DNA of 64,000 bases from Gnomoniopsis sp. IMI 355080. Its lineage: Eukaryota > Ascomycota > Sordariomycetes > Diaporthales > Gnomoniaceae. Numbering within the stretch: the first letter of the stretch is position 1; each line of letters opens with the position of its first letter. The stretch is taken from contig JAPEVC010000136.1 in assembly GCA_027946555.1 (NCBI GenBank), forward strand, positions 35,770-99,769, in the 5' to 3' direction. The notes under the pieces were generated by a model that saw only the letters and a program-made list of their open reading frames with translations, did not search any database and had not been told where the DNA came from. Positions 23,243-36,720 of this stretch are shown piece by piece. Both the position numbers and the translations under genes were made by a program.

Positions 23243-24730
23243 TTAAGCTGTGCCGTTAGCATTAATACGCGGACGTGGTAATTCTTGTGGCACCAAACCT
23301 ACCGAATTTCCGTTGTAAAGCTGATGGTCCCTCTGGTCGTTAGGGTTTTGGAAACCTTTGATCCGGCCACTTCCATCCCTTCCAGAAGCTGCCGCCTGCC
23401 CTTGAGACTCACCCCGGTCATGCTGCGAAGCGCCGACAGAACTGCCGTCTCCAGTACTACTAGCAGTAGTCCCGACATGTCCCAAGCCTCCGAGAGCACC
23501 CGTGACTCCTCCCAGAATGTTTACTAGAAAGGCCAACACAGCCGTAACGAGTCTCGAGACAGGATTGGTAAGGCCTGCGTTCATGTTCGTATATGCACTC
23601 GAATATCGGTCTACGGGCGTTAGCACGAGGGTTGAACTAGGCGCAAGACCTAGCTCCTCGAGAGTCTGGTCCTCCTCTGTGCCATGATCGATGGCCTTGT
23701 TCGGCAGCGGGGTGAGGATGATTTTGAAAGTATAGGGATCGTTCCCATCCGTACGGTTCTCGTCAACCCACTTACGCACTTCTTGTGAAATCGTAGCCTT
23801 CGCCGGGAACCGTGTGCGTATTGTCGATCCATCAAACAGGCGCACCTGAATAGCGCACTGATCATACCTCCTCGCTGCAGAGCTCGATGGCGCAAGAGCC
23901 GCCCCCGGAGTTGTCTCACCCATGTCCTCGCTCACATTCGCCTGTCTCTCGGCCCGCTGCCGTTCGGACCGCGCCCTCCGCTCGGCCTTGTCGTCCTCGA
24001 TGAGTTTCAGAACGCGTGCCTTGTCCTCGCGAGCTTTGCGTTGCCTTTCAGCAAGCTGCTGGGAGGCTTTCTTGACAGCGTCGTCTTGCTTGGGGTCCTG
24101 CGAAGCGGGCATCTTGCCCTTGTCCTTCCGGCGGCGCTCCTTCTCGATATCCTCGCGCTCTTTGCGGGCAACTTGGCGGCGGTGCTCGGCCTCTGCAAGG
24201 AGTTGGGCTTGAGTGGGACCCTGTAAATGCTCGGTGGTGGATGTGGCCGGTGCTTGGCCGGAGGATGTTGTTTGCGCCGGGGCAGGATTGTCAGTGATAT
24301 TGGGCGGGGACGGTGCAGCAGATGCTGGCGAAGACGTCCCTGTTTGTGTGACTGGTGCAGCGCTCGCCCCGAGTTCTGCATGTGCATCCGTCTGAGGGGA
24401 GAAAGCTTCCGAGATCCTGCTCACGAAGTCCTCTTTTGACGTGCCTGCAGAGACATACTCCTTCATCTGTCCATTCCTGATGACAACTACGGTAGGTGTC
24501 TTGGGCAGTGGAAAAATAGCAGCCAAATACCCCGCCTCCTCTGAACCAGCCTCCAAGCGGAGCACGACGGCGTCCTTCCCTAATAGAGGCGCAATGGTCT
24601 CGTCTGTGAGATATTCGGATTCCCAACGCTTGCTCTCCCCCTTGTCATCTGACACAAAGCATACGACGAGTTTTGATTGCTGCAGGGCGGTGGATATGCC
24701 CTCCTGGAGGGTGCCGGTGAAAAAGACCAT
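23243..24730 (-). CDS. UBX-domain protein, UBXN4-like, ER/Cdc48 adaptor
   Basis: Intronless, 495 aa from the ATG at 24730; the frame runs on upstream with no ATG that is better placed. Domains: an N-terminal thioredoxin-like/UAS-type fold (about 1-110: MVFFTGTLQEGI, LVVCFVSD, PTVVVIRNGQ), a Pro/Ala/Ser-rich linker, a long charged coiled coil (AEAEHRRQVARKEREDIEK onward), then a UBX domain (about 290-380: CAIQVRLFDGSTIRTRFP, TLEELGLAPSSTLVLTP). A hydrophobic, glycine-rich segment follows (RLVTAVLAFLVNILGGVTG) and could form a membrane hairpin. This order matches UBXN4/erasin, a Cdc48/p97 recruiter at the ER in protein degradation. Function by family; membrane insertion is inferred. Confidence 0.87.
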   Translation of the reverse strand: MVFFTGTLQEGISTALQQSKLVVCFVSDDKGESKRWESEYLTDETIAPLLGKDAVVLRLEAGSEEAGYLAAIFPLPKTPTVVVIRNGQMKEYVSAGTSKEDFVSRISEAFSPQTDAHAELGASAAPVTQTGTSSPASAAPSPPNITDNPAPAQTTSSGQAPATSTTEHLQGPTQAQLLAEAEHRRQVARKEREDIEKERRRKDKGKMPASQDPKQDDAVKKASQQLAERQRKAREDKARVLKLIEDDKAERRARSERQRAERQANVSEDMGETTPGAALAPSSSAARRYDQCAIQVRLFDGSTIRTRFPAKATISQEVRKWVDENRTDGNDPYTFKIILTPLPNKAIDHGTEEDQTLEELGLAPSSTLVLTPVDRYSSAYTNMNAGLTNPVSRLVTAVLAFLVNILGGVTGALGGLGHVGTTASSTGDGSSVGASQHDRGESQGQAAASGRDGSGRIKGFQNPNDQRDHQLYNGNSVGLVPQELPRPRINANGTA

Positions 24731-25372
24731 CTTCTGAGACCTGGTTCTGGTGAGAACCGAAGCTTCCCTTGACACGTATAGTGACAGCGCCGGCTGGGTG
24801 AGTGGGACTCAATGGCTCAAAATATAGAGTCCGTGAGAATGGATATTAGAGAGTGAATGGCACTCGAAGTATAAAAGCGTTGAAGGACGTAGGGGGACAA
24901 AAGCTGTTGACACATATACGGAGATGGTATGAATTACAGTGATCGCTGCTTGTACATGGTAAGCAAGTACCTCCTAACACGCCTGGGTGAGAAGGTTAAC
25001 GTCACCTGGCTACCTGGCGCTGTTAGCTCATAAGCGCAGGGCTCCCTGGTTGCGGCATGTTGCGGCTGCAAGTTCCACTACCTAACAATCGCTAAGTTCA
25101 CAGCTCGTTGCATCATCACCCAAAACTTTCAACTTTCCTTCAATGGAAGCCACCGTACGTGACACGCCTCCAGTCGAGATTGAAACCAACCGGAACTCCT
25201 GAGACAGGACAGTTGCAAGCAATAACAGCCACGGCAGCGATCTGACCAGGACACTGCTCTAAGATTCGCTCCACACCTAGCGGCACCACACAGAGGAGCT
25301 CTGCTTTTGCATCTTCACAGTACCGGACGAACGAAAACGAAACCTGCAGATTGTGACAACTCTCGCTTCAGA
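24731..25372. other. Bidirectional promoter region
   Basis: About 640 bp between the divergent UBX and SURF1 genes. No gene or marked repeat seen. Confidence 0.6.
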
Positions 25373-26570
25373 ATGAAGGCTTTCACTAGGCTAGCGCGGC
25401 CTTCGCCAGCGCTTCAGACCCTTCGAAATTTCACAATAAGATCCTACAAGCCACGAAGACCACCGTATGTCTCCGCTCGCTTCTTCTCCCAGACCTTCCA
25501 CCGCGCACATGAACCCCGCCAACCAGCCGACGACCCAAACTTTACCTCAATCCTCGACAACCCCTCCACTTTGGTGCGCACCGGGCGCCGGCACGGACCA
25601 GGCCTCATCATTCTCGCCATCATCCCCATCACAGCCTTCCTCCTTGGCTCTTGGCAGGTCCAACGTCTGCAGTGGAAGACGGACCTCATCTCCAAATGCG
25701 AGGACCGCATTGTGCGGCAACCACTTCCTCTCCCGGCGCGCATCGACCCTGAGGCTATAGGCGAATTCGACTACCGCAGGGTCGTGTGTCGGGGGCGGTT
25801 TAGGCATGATTTGGAAATGCTGATTGGGCCGCGAATGCGGGATGGAGAGGATGGGTACATGGTGGTCACGCCGCTGGAGAGGAAGGAGCAAGGCGGGAGC
25901 ACGGTGCTTGTGAATCGTGGGTGGATACCGAAAAGGCTACGCGATCAGAAAAAAAGGGCAGTGGACGCCTTGCCTGAGGGAGAGGTGGTAGTGGAAGGGC
26001 TGCTGCGAAAGCCCTGGAAGAAGAACATGTTTACGCCTGAGAATCGACCTGAAAAGGGTGAATTTTATTTCCCGGATGTGAACCAGATGGCTGCTTTGAC
26101 GGGCGCGCAGCCGGTCTGGATCGAGGCGACTATGGGTAAGTCGCCCGAGAAACGTTTGAAGGTATTATGAATTCAATTGCTGACGGTGTTCAGATCCGAA
26201 CTATATGCAGATTATGGAGTACGAGCAGAAGGGAATTCCTCTGAGCAGACCGGCAGAGGTCAACTTGAGGAACAACCATGCTCAGTACATCTTCACCTGG
26301 TACGGCCACCTTTTTCCTTGCCAGAATTGAGGCTATGTCGTTTGTGACTGGGCAATTGTTCATATATGGTCATCGACCATTTCCGATCACAGCGACGTGT
26401 GCTCCTTGTCTATAGTAGACGAGCCTTGAGCGTATTCTTGCATCGTCAAACCCTGCTGACACCTGTATAGGTACAGTCTCTGTCTCGCAACCTCAATAAT
26501 GATGTGGATGGTCGTAAAGAAGCCTCCAACCGAGGTTACAAAACGTGTTCGAAGGAACACGCAGTGGTAA
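25373..26570 (+). CDS. SHY1: SURF1/SHY1, cytochrome c oxidase assembly factor
   Basis: Inner-membrane factor for haem a insertion into Cox1 during complex IV assembly. Three exons: 25373-26135, 26194-26299 and 26471-26570; 322 aa. A basic presequence (MKAFTRLARPS) leads to the first membrane helix (LIILAIIPITAFLLGSWQVQRL). The SURF1 signature follows: EFDYRRVVCRGRF, GYMVVTPLER, VLVNRGWIP, then across introns DPNYMQIMEYEQKGIPLSRP, NNHAQYIFTWY and the second helix (LCLATSIMMWMVVKK). Without the third exon the last helix would be lost. The second intron (171 nt) begins GTACGG. The stop is only 49 bp from the stop of the opposing CENP-T gene. Confidence 0.95.
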
Positions 26571-26619
26571 TGATCACTTTGTACAAGATGATGACATGAC
26601 CGAGCAGGCACCGGTATCT

Positions 26620-28502
26620 TCATGTCACCTCTGCGTCTTCCCCTCTAGCATTGGCTCGTCTCCGTCGTTTCCGCACAGGCGCGGGAGCCGGCATGCGCAG
26701 CTGCTGAACGAGCTCTCGAGGCAAGTGTCTCTGCGCGAGTGCGAAGGGAGTCGCTGAAGCGCTTGTCTGCCGTTGTCTGATAATTCATGGCAACTCAGCC
26801 AAAGTTGTACAATATGAGATGTACAAGAAAAGGATCATGATACCCAAAGGTATATAGAGAGAACTCAGGAATAGAATAGGACTCACCTCCTCATCAACAT
26901 CAACATGTCACTCTCATTGATCGTTGTCCGGCCCTTGGCGTGATTTGCGTACGCACCCAGGTCGTCGCTTAGCTGTTCAAAAAACCAGTCCGAGGCTTGC
27001 ATGACGGCACTCAGCGTGTCTGGACTGATCTTGGTCTTGCCTGCGAACCGTTGGGCGAGACGCTTGACGACGTTGGATGGTAGCGAAGGATACTCAGTGC
27101 CGTGTCGAGAGATCTTCTTGCCCGGCTTGATCACGCGTCCTTGTCTTGCTCCCTTTGGAATTTGCCTGACGATGATCGACTCGGTTGTCATATCCCCAAG
27201 CTCGATGTTTTCGTCGCTGCTGCCGCCGCCGCCTTCGTCGTCGTCGTGATCGTGGTCGTCGTCACCTCCACCAAAGTCTAAAGGTATGTTGTCTACATCC
27301 ATGTCTTCGTTGGGAGGCAGGGCCTCGTCATCAAAGCCAAACGGTTCGTTCTCAGGCGAGAAGCCCTCTCGCTCCGGACTCGACTCCACCTGTGGCGCCA
27401 TCATGACCGTGCTCTGATCACCGGCATCGAGGGTAAAGTCGATTGCGCCAAAGTCACTGATACGTCCGCCCAGCGTCGTATCCCTGCGCCCACCCTCATC
27501 GTCGACTCTCTCGAGCGTACCATCGTCGTCGGCACCAGCGCGCTCGCCAGTATCCTCGTCCCAGTTGACCCTCGGAAAGAAGGCTGAATCGAAACCCCCA
27601 TCTCCTCCGTCATCGCTCTGAAGGTCGCCCATGCTCATGCGCATCGAGTGGCGGCCCTGACTCAACCCTATCGTAGCCCGACGTGGCATCTCAATACTTT
27701 GCATGGTATAATTATCCTCCAGATCCTCCAATCCGCTACTCCTTGGCGGCCGCGGAAGATCGCCGTCACTATCAGCATCCTCGTCAATCGGCAGGGAGAA
27801 ACGCGGGCGGTCAATCGGGAAATCGTCATCGCTATCCTCCGGGTTCTCAGGGATGACTACTTGTCCTTTCCTACTCCTTCTTCCACCAACACGGGTCCGT
27901 GCACGCGCCCTGCTCACAGTGGGATCGTCTCCCGGCGAGGATGAGCTGCTGGTGCTGCTAATGGTCGTGCTCTTGGGTGCAAGTGTCTTGCTCAACGCGC
28001 GCAGTATGTCCCGCGGAGTCTCGCGCTGGTCGCGCATGGAGCGCCGCCGGTTGCGGCCTGGTGTATTGATGTCGTTGATGGCGGCACGGCGTGAGTCCAG
28101 GGCACGGATGGCTGCGCGGCCATGGGGCGTGAACTGTGTCGGGGCGACCGTGCCATAGCCACTCTTGGGGCCACCAGAGCGACCGATGGAAGCGGAGAGG
28201 AGGTTGCTTCGGCGGAAGTCTGGGAGGATCTGAGAGCCGGGCGTGCGGATAGAGAAGCGGGTAGTGGAGGTCGGAGGCGCGGAGGCTCGAAAGTCGGGGA
28301 CATTGGCTGGTGTTCGGACAGGTGTGTTGTTGCTGTTGCTGTCATGACTGCGGGGGTGCTTTGGTGGATGGGAGGAGCTGCGACGTGGTGTTGCGCCGGG
28401 CTTGGAGGGAGGACTGCGCTGGGACATGCTGGTGGGAGGACGGCCAGCGCGGATGGGGAGGGGGAGCTTGGAGGGCCCTGCTGAGCCCTGTCCGGTTGGC
28501 AT
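26620..28502 (-). CDS. CENP-T (CNN1-type) kinetochore histone-fold protein
   Basis: Inner-kinetochore protein that links centromeric chromatin (with CENP-W/S/X) to the Ndc80 complex. Two exons: 28502-26887 and 26776-26620; 590 aa. The first about 470 residues are disordered, basic then Ser/Pro-rich, with several acidic blocks (GGGDDDHDHDDDEGG); this region normally carries Cdk sites, and many SP/TP pairs are visible. The C-terminal histone fold is diagnostic: YPSLPSNVVKRLAQRF, ISPDTLSAVMQASDWFFEQL, LGAYANHAKGRTTINESDM. After the intron come FALAQRHLPRELVQQLRMP and a basic tail KRRRRA. The donor GTGAGT overlaps an in-frame stop, so the unspliced frame ends early. Convergent with SURF1. Confidence 0.93.
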
Positions 28503-28821
28503 CTAGACGGTGCGCATGGTCCTGAAAAAGGCAGTCGCTTGATCGAATGGGAGTTGAATTGCCAAAGGTGAATTCGATGGCGGCTGAATGGTCGTTTTGG
28601 TGTTTTGGGTTGCGCTCGAACAGAAGCAGACGACGCGTCCAGGCGCGTTTTGGCAGTCGAAGGAACAAGCCATCCCGCGACTCACGGCTGGCGTGTACAT
28701 AGAACACAGTTGTGGCGGGACGGGAAGTACAAGTACTATGTACGGAGTACTACGTATTGCGCACCGCGTAGTGCCTATATCTTATCGATAAGAGAGGCGC
28801 GCCGTTGAAGCGCCAAGGTCG

Positions 28822-28860
28822 CCCAGCCGGCCGGCCGGCCTGCCTTGCTGGCAGGCTGGG
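28822..28860. repeat. Inverted repeat with CCGG core
   Basis: CCCAGCC at 28822-28828 faces GGCTGGG at 28854-28860. Inside it, CCTGCC/GGCAGG forms a 6-bp stem with a 5-nt loop (28839-28855), and a run of CCGG units lies between. Could form a hairpin about 320 bp upstream of the CENP-T start. Confidence 0.75.
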
Positions 28861-31010
28861 TGAGCTTTACGGTACTGTGCTCCGTACCCACAGTATCCAC
28901 AGTACTAAGCGAATGCTTGAGAGGCATTAGCTAATTGGCTGTCGTCTCATCTTTGCTCCAAATCCTCATACCGGCACAGATTGACATTGCATCGCCGAGG
29001 GGACGACCTGTGCTGCTATTGCCAAGGACGGATCCGGGGCGCCGTCTCTCCAATCGGACGACGCTCCCCTTATGATTTCAAGGTTTCTGTTCGAGAGCCT
29101 CAAAGAGAGAGATCGACACTTTGATTCCCGCACCATCTGTCTGGGCATCCCACATCAACGGCAAATTCCCCAATGACACTCAACAAAGGTTCTCGATCTT
29201 GCTCATTGTACAGCCCATCGTATGTTTGTGCTGCAATGAAACATGCCTGCTTTCCCATCTGACCGAGGATGAGTGATAGTGTGAGTCTAGCTTGTCATGG
29301 CCAGGCAGACTGGCAGAGTTGGCAGACTAAGGAGAGACCATTGCAAACTGACAGTCGGGTTTGAAACGACTAATCCACTAACTCACCACCTTTTCAACCG
29401 TGGCAGCCCCCTGGAAGGAGCTAAAACACCGCGAGTACAACGGCCCTGTTACAGGTCGTGCCTCATGTTGCGCCTGGACTTGGAGAAAGACCACCATACA
29501 TTTTGGACTGGCTCAACTGGGCGGCCACCCTTTCGCCCAACGCTGCACCGAGGTCATTCACGGACCGGATCTTGATTGACTTGCTTTGTGCTCGTACCAT
29601 GGAGTAACAGTTCTGTTGTGATCAAATTGGCACTACCGTAGTAGTTGGGACGAAGAGGCTCCTGGCCCGGACCACGACCATAACTACCACAACCAGGCAT
29701 TCCAACAGATGGTTTCTGCTCGGCATTGGGCACACTGTCTGACTGCCTGACTGCCAAGACGTCGATACTCGATCGATAGTAAGATAGGCGGATAGTGAAT
29801 ATGGGAGGCTGGCCGGCCGGGTGTATGTGCGGGTCCGATGTGGATCTTGATGATCGCACTGATGATCCCAAGACCCTCTCTCTCTCCCTCCAACCCGGCC
29901 TCGTTGCGCCCTCACCACGGGAAGACGCGTACAAGTCTGTCCATAACATAAAGTCTCGTGTCCCTTGCGCCTCATGTAGTCTGCATGTGCTTGCAGTCTG
30001 CACATTCGTCAGGTGTTGATTCTGTAAATTGCTGCGTGTCGAGTAACACGGCCAGCAAGCTCGAGGCCAGACGGGTTGATATTGGACGAGATCCGTGATA
30101 CACCCACGGTACTTTCAGCCTTACGCCGTTTTGGGTGTGTCTGACGTAGTCTGATCTCTGGCCAGGCAGATTGGGTAATGAAGTGGAAGCTGTGCAACAG
30201 AAGCAACTATTCTATTTCTAGTCTATGATGTTGGTTGTGCAGCAAACAGTCTACAGAGTACAAGAGTATAATAGCCCTGAGTATGTTCAATCAAATATAA
30301 CCATCTGATTCCAATAAGTTGACAGCCAATTGCAACCTCATATCCACACACTACCCAAATTGATGTTTCTGTTTCTTAAGACCTTCTGGAACATTTGTTG
30401 AGGACTTGATGCACAGCACCTGTAATAAAGCACAAGAGGTTTGATGCATTCCTTGCACCTCGTCTGCAACAAGAGAGGACAGTCCAAAGGGAACATGAGA
30501 CATGACATGAAATGCCCATCTTGATATACATGCAGTTTGCCTCACTTTGTGACCTTCATCTTTCGTCTCTTCAGCACCTGAGACAGAACAGAGAGGTCCT
30601 GAGCACTTCTAGAGAAACCCCACCTGGTCCCGTGGCGACGGGAATGTGATAAGCAAGTACCTTTTCCTAGAAGAAGCAGGGATGAGATACCTGGTTACCT
30701 GGCAGCCCTGGTTAGATAGGGTTTCTTCTGGAAGTCGATACCTGCCTAGTAGGTAGGTAGCTCGCTTCCCCCACCCTATGTACCCGCTAGTGACAACCTG
30801 GAACCCACCACCTCTGCACCTACCTGGCCGTGCCGCTAGAGCACCAGACTAGGAGAAATGATGGCAGGATGGGTTCATGTACCGGTGCAGCAGGAGAGAG
30901 GAGGTGTCTTCCTTTGGGGGGCTCCACTTATGTTCTCAACCACCTGCAGCCTGTGAGGGCAGGCCAACCTGATTCTTCCCATCTCTCCTCTCAGCAACTG
31001 CAACCTGCAA

Positions 31011-31060
31011 CCGCACCCGCACCCGCACCCGCACCCGCACACGCACACGCACACACACAC
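31011..31060. repeat. (CCGCAC)n-(AC)n minisatellite
   Basis: Five CCGCAC units (31011-31040) pass into two ACGCAC units and then an AC tract. Located in the Rac upstream region; it creates artificial Pro-Ala/Gly frames on both strands. Confidence 0.9.
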
Positions 31061-31650
31061 GCATCGCAGCAAGCAGCTCCTCCCTGCCCTGTCTGCCGTC
31101 TGCCTGTGCCCTCCCGCGCGTCCTTGTCAAGGTCTCCAGCGGCATCAATTCGTTCCGGTTGTTCCAAACATTTCTGACTTTCATGCGGCAACATTCTACA
31201 ACCCAGATTCACTTTTCTCATTCTCGCCAAAACCCAGCCTGTTACCATTACTGTTACTCGTACCCTCCTCCGCACCCCATCGTCCTTCTTCGCCAATAGC
31301 CAGCCCCCTGGACCTTTTCCTGATCATCGCATCATACCTTCATCAACCATCATCTCCGTCTTCCGTCTCCATCCTCCATTATCAGCAACCACCTGCTCCA
31401 ACTGTTGCACCACAAAGACAACCATTCTCAGTCCAGTCTGCTAGACCTAAACTGGCAGTGTTGTCTGTGTTGCCTTCTCGTCGCCGCACCCTCACTCCCC
31501 TCACAACCTCCACACACATCTTGTGCTTGCAGCCACCCACCCACCAACCAAGCAGCCTGATTTGCAAGACTGTGTGGCTGCCTTTGACGTCGTTTCTTCG
31601 CCTTTCCAGACATCAACTTCTCGTGTGTTCATTCCATCAGTGGATTTAAT

Positions 31651-32881
<1,231 letters not shown>

Positions 32882-34082
32882 ACGATCAAACTCGAGCTAG
32901 GACCGAGAGATTCGAAATTGCTCGACCTGTCGGCCTCTTTGACATACTGCTGCTGTTTCTTTGGATGACGAAGGTACAATAGAGGAGGATCGACAGCCTC
33001 ACAACAAAAAAAAGCTCTACTCTGCCACCGTCTAGAAGGATGCGACCAAGGAATGGAGGGAATCGACGGACTGTGCTTAGTGTTCCACTGTTACGGCTTT
33101 AACGCTGGTGCCCTTGCTGAGCTTCGGCTGAAAGAGAAAAGGCGCGACTCGATATCCAAGCGCTCTCAGGGCAACTACCTTTGGTAGGCCGATGATGAGT
33201 GGGATGAGGGGTTGGACACGAGGTCTCCTCGTCGTGGCCACCCTAGAAAACGATTGGGCCGCAAACCGCTCTCATCCGTCGCCTTTATCGGATTGGAATG
33301 CGTACAGGATGTCGGCTCTCGCCACGACTCTCTTTAATTCCCTTGGGGTGGCAGCAGGATGAGCATTCACTCAGCATGTCGTTTGCAACGACTCAATACT
33401 TACGCAAAGGATATCCCCGGAATTTGTTTTGGTTTTTTCTGTAGATAGTGGCCGAAGGCCTGTGTTGTAGGAGGAACTGGGGTAGCTGGGAATTGTTGGT
33501 GGACGGGTAAAGGGAGAAATATGAATGTTTGTGTTCTCTATGAAAGCAAAGGGCTCTTGTGTGTTGGGTGGGAAGACCTTCCTACTACTAACTAACGTAT
33601 CACCAAATACTTACTTACCATGTAAATCTCACACGAGAACCATAGAAATTATTCCAGCTTGCCTTGATGTGGAGCGAGATTGTGCTACTAACGAACCTGG
33701 CTACGAAGGCTGACAGCTCCAAAAATTCTCAGCAATTTCGCACAACACTTTCAGCGATGATCGATGACTTCTGCTTGATTCTCTAACTGTCTTCCTGGAA
33801 AAACCGAAAGGGGTATCACGAGAAGGGAGAAGAAACCCTGAACAAGACGAAAACCCCAACGCCGTCTTATCTAATAAGAACTCACATGTTCTTAAACTCT
33901 GTAATGATGAAGCCGTCTTGACGAGTCTTCGGCAAGTATGTGCAGCACATGACGATTCAATGTGCGGCTCGTCGCGAGCTTTGCATCCCCTTCACGTCCA
34001 ATTCGTATCCAAGCATCAAATCTAGAATGCCCACATACAGACCGCCCGCTCCTCTTATTGCGGACCCGCGTCTTCACGCAGC
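32882..34082. other. Convergent intergenic region
   Basis: About 1.2 kb between the ends of Rac and the NOP6-like gene. Mostly 3' flank; no gene seen. Confidence 0.55.
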
Positions 34083-35281
34083 TTACATCCTCCGGCCCGG
34101 GACATGCGCCCTTCGACTCGGGTGCACATATGCGTCCTCCCGCTCATCAACCACAACTTCCTTCTTCACCTCGGCCTTTTTCCCACCACCATTCCGCTTC
34201 TCCTCCTCTTCTTTCGCAATGCGTCGCGCGCGCTCCTCGTTCAGTTTGAAATTGCGCTCCTTGACCTTGTCCATGCGCCCTTCTTTCTTGCCGCCACCGC
34301 CGGCTGTCAGCTCGACGTTGATCTTGCGGACATTGCCAGCGCTGTCGGTGAAGTCGGTGTGGTGGAACTTGGCCAGGCACGTCTTCATGCGACTAAAGTG
34401 GTCGAACTCGATAAAGGCGATGCCGCGCGACTTGGTGGGGTTGTCCTTTTCGGTGAGCAGGCGCACGCTCGACGGCGCGAGGGCCGAAAAGTGCGCTTGC
34501 ACATCGGCTTTAGTCGCTGTGAAGGGGAGGTTGCCTATGTATATGGCAGGGAGGGTCAGCAACTTGAGATGGTGGTGGTATGAAAGAGAGATAGATGCTC
34601 AAGGGGAGACGCACCAATGAAGCAGATGAAGCGATTGTTCTTTGAGGATTGGCCTTCGCCGTTCGCCTCACCATTCGCCTCGGCGGCGGCAGCGTTGCTG
34701 ATCTTCAAGTCCTCGTCCTTGATTTCGATGCCGTTCGCGTTCTTGCTCTTCTTGGACTTCTTGTCTTTCTTGTCCTTTTTCGACTTCTTCTTCTCACCCC
34801 CCACAACGGTCTCTGCGGCGTCTCCATTGATCTTGGTCTCTTCCTCCTCCTTGGCCTTTTTGACTTTCTTATCTTTCTTGGACTTTTTCTTCGATGCGGT
34901 CTCGCCATCGCCGATAATTTCTTCCTCCTGCTCCTTCTCCACTTTCTCTACTTTGGCCTTCTTCTCCTTCTTGCTCTTCTTTTCTTTCTTCTCCTTCTTC
35001 TTCTCCTCGACCTTCAGTACTACAGGCTCAGCCTCCTCAATGGCCTTGTCTTCAATATCGTACTCGGCATGGTTGAGATCGTCCGCCTGTTCGGCCTTGA
35101 TTTCCTTGCGACTTTTATTGTCATGCTTGTCTTTCTTGCTCTTCTTATCGCTCTTGTCCTTCTTATCCTTCTTGGCCTTCTTCGCGGGTGCCGTGGCGGT
35201 GTTGTCATCGACGTCGGCCGCGACTTCGCTCAGCTTGCGCTTGGAGGATTTCTTCTCGGCTTTGAGTTCTGATTTGGCCAT
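34083..35281 (-). CDS. NOP6-like nucleolar RRM protein
   Basis: RNA-binding protein of the yeast Nop6 type, involved in 40S ribosome biogenesis. Two exons: 35281-34615 and 34534-34083; 372 aa. The first 200 residues are a very lysine-rich, Glu-rich low-complexity region (KKAKKDKKDKSDKKSK and similar), fitting nucleolar location. A single RRM follows: RNP2 ICFIGNLPF is split by the intron (donor GTGCGT, acceptor CATAG), RNP1 is RGIAFIEF, and KINVELTAGGGG ends the fold. The tail is charged (NFKLNEERARRIAKEEEE) and ends HVPGRRM. The antisense strand gives a long open frame made only of Ser, Phe and Leu, which is an artefact of Lys-coding repeats. Confidence 0.87.
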
Positions 35282-36171
35282 TGTCGCTAGTGGGATGGAG
35301 TGGCTGGACTGGTTTCGTTTGAATAAAGAGGGACCTTGGAATAGATAGTCTGTCTGGAAAACTACAGAATATAAGGTTGTTGTGGCATATAAGAAATCTG
35401 CAAGCTGTTGTCGCGGACAAAGTTGGGAGGGCAAATGTCGAGACTATTTACAGGGAAATTTTCGAGAAAAAAAATACAGTGCAAGTTAGATTAGATAGGC
35501 TTAAACGCACGCAACACGCACTACCCCGCCCTTAAGTCAACACCTCGCTGAGACTGGCTGAGTGCACCACCATGTTAGTTATATCCCAGCCCCTTCGATC
35601 AATATTGGTGCTTCGCTCTTCACAGCGCGTGTCAAAACAGATCAAACCTTCACTGCTCGATGTGTCTCGCATCTTTGGTGATCCAGCTCATAACCTCAAC
35701 ATCAGTGCGGAAATGCACACATCCATGATACGATTGACAGGCTATTCATACACATCATATCGTCTCCATGACCATCGTCTAGGATATAAGGACACCAAGT
35801 TCAACTGAGTGTCAACAGTGGCTAGTATTGTGCATGTCTAGAAGCTGACCATGTTGCCCTCCACGAACAAGGGCCCCTTAGATAAATACGTGACCAAAAA
35901 AAAAAAACACCCTCATTACTCTGACACCCCTTTGACTCCTTGCCCTAAGATTTGAAGAATGATCCATCCGTTGCACCAAATAAAGGTCTGCTCTAGTGAT
36001 GAGGCCCGGAGCAGAGAGTCCATGAGCAATGCCGAAGATGTCGGTGCCTTGCGTAAGCGCGATGTCGATGTTATGTCGATGTCCGCCGGGAATTGATGAT
36101 AATCGTCTCGATCAGACTCAGATTGCGACAAGGTTTGCCAATGGGGTGTATAGTCCAAACACTGCCGCAGC
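35282..36171. other. Intergenic region
   Basis: About 890 bp between two minus-strand genes, with an A12 run near 35897. Short frames only; no gene seen. Confidence 0.5.
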
Positions 36172-36672
36172 CTAGACGGCGAGAGCCACGAGAGATGATG
36201 GGTTCCGTCGGTCCGCAGAAGCTTGGGCCTGCGACTGCGTGACATACGCTGCCGTGGCGGATGGCATCGAGTACTCTGCGTCCGCTGGGCCGATTGCAGC
36301 AACATCCCTAGCGCCGATTCCTCCGCCAGGAACCGTGACGACAGCAACAGTCGAAATGAAGCCACTGCCAATTCCGCCGACGCCGACGCCGTTACCGTTG
36401 CCGCCTATGCCCGCACCACCTAGGCCGCCTGCGCCTGCACCTGCGGCTCCGATGCCACCCAGGAGTGTTTGAGTGACGGTCGATGAAGCCACAAAGACTG
36501 TTGTGATCGAGACGGCGACGGGGCCACCAGCTCCTCCAACTCCGTTGCCGCCCAGGCCATTTCCTGCTCCATTGCCGAGGCCGCCAGCGCCGTTTCCAAG
36601 CCTATTGTTGCCAGAGCCGGAGCCATCATTGCAATCATCGCCACCTTCGCCACCCAATCCCAATCCTCCCAG

Positions 36673-36720
<48 letters not shown>

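Larger units (their letters stand above)
28503..31650. other. Long intergenic region (divergent CENP-T / Rac promoters)
   Basis: About 3.1 kb with no supportable gene. It holds a strong hairpin (28822-28860), GTACGGAGTAC-like palindromes near 28740, a CCTAGTAGGTAGGTAG repeat (30740-30761), a CCGCAC minisatellite (31011-31060), and a pyrimidine-rich 5' leader from about 31200 to the Rac start. Frames such as 29554-30005 show no domain. Confidence 0.55.

Noticed and set aside
34617..35348. Plus-strand 243-codon open frame of Ser, Phe and Leu
   Set aside because: It is the exact antisense of the lysine-rich part of the NOP6-like gene; Lys codons read backwards give Phe/Leu/Ser without stops.
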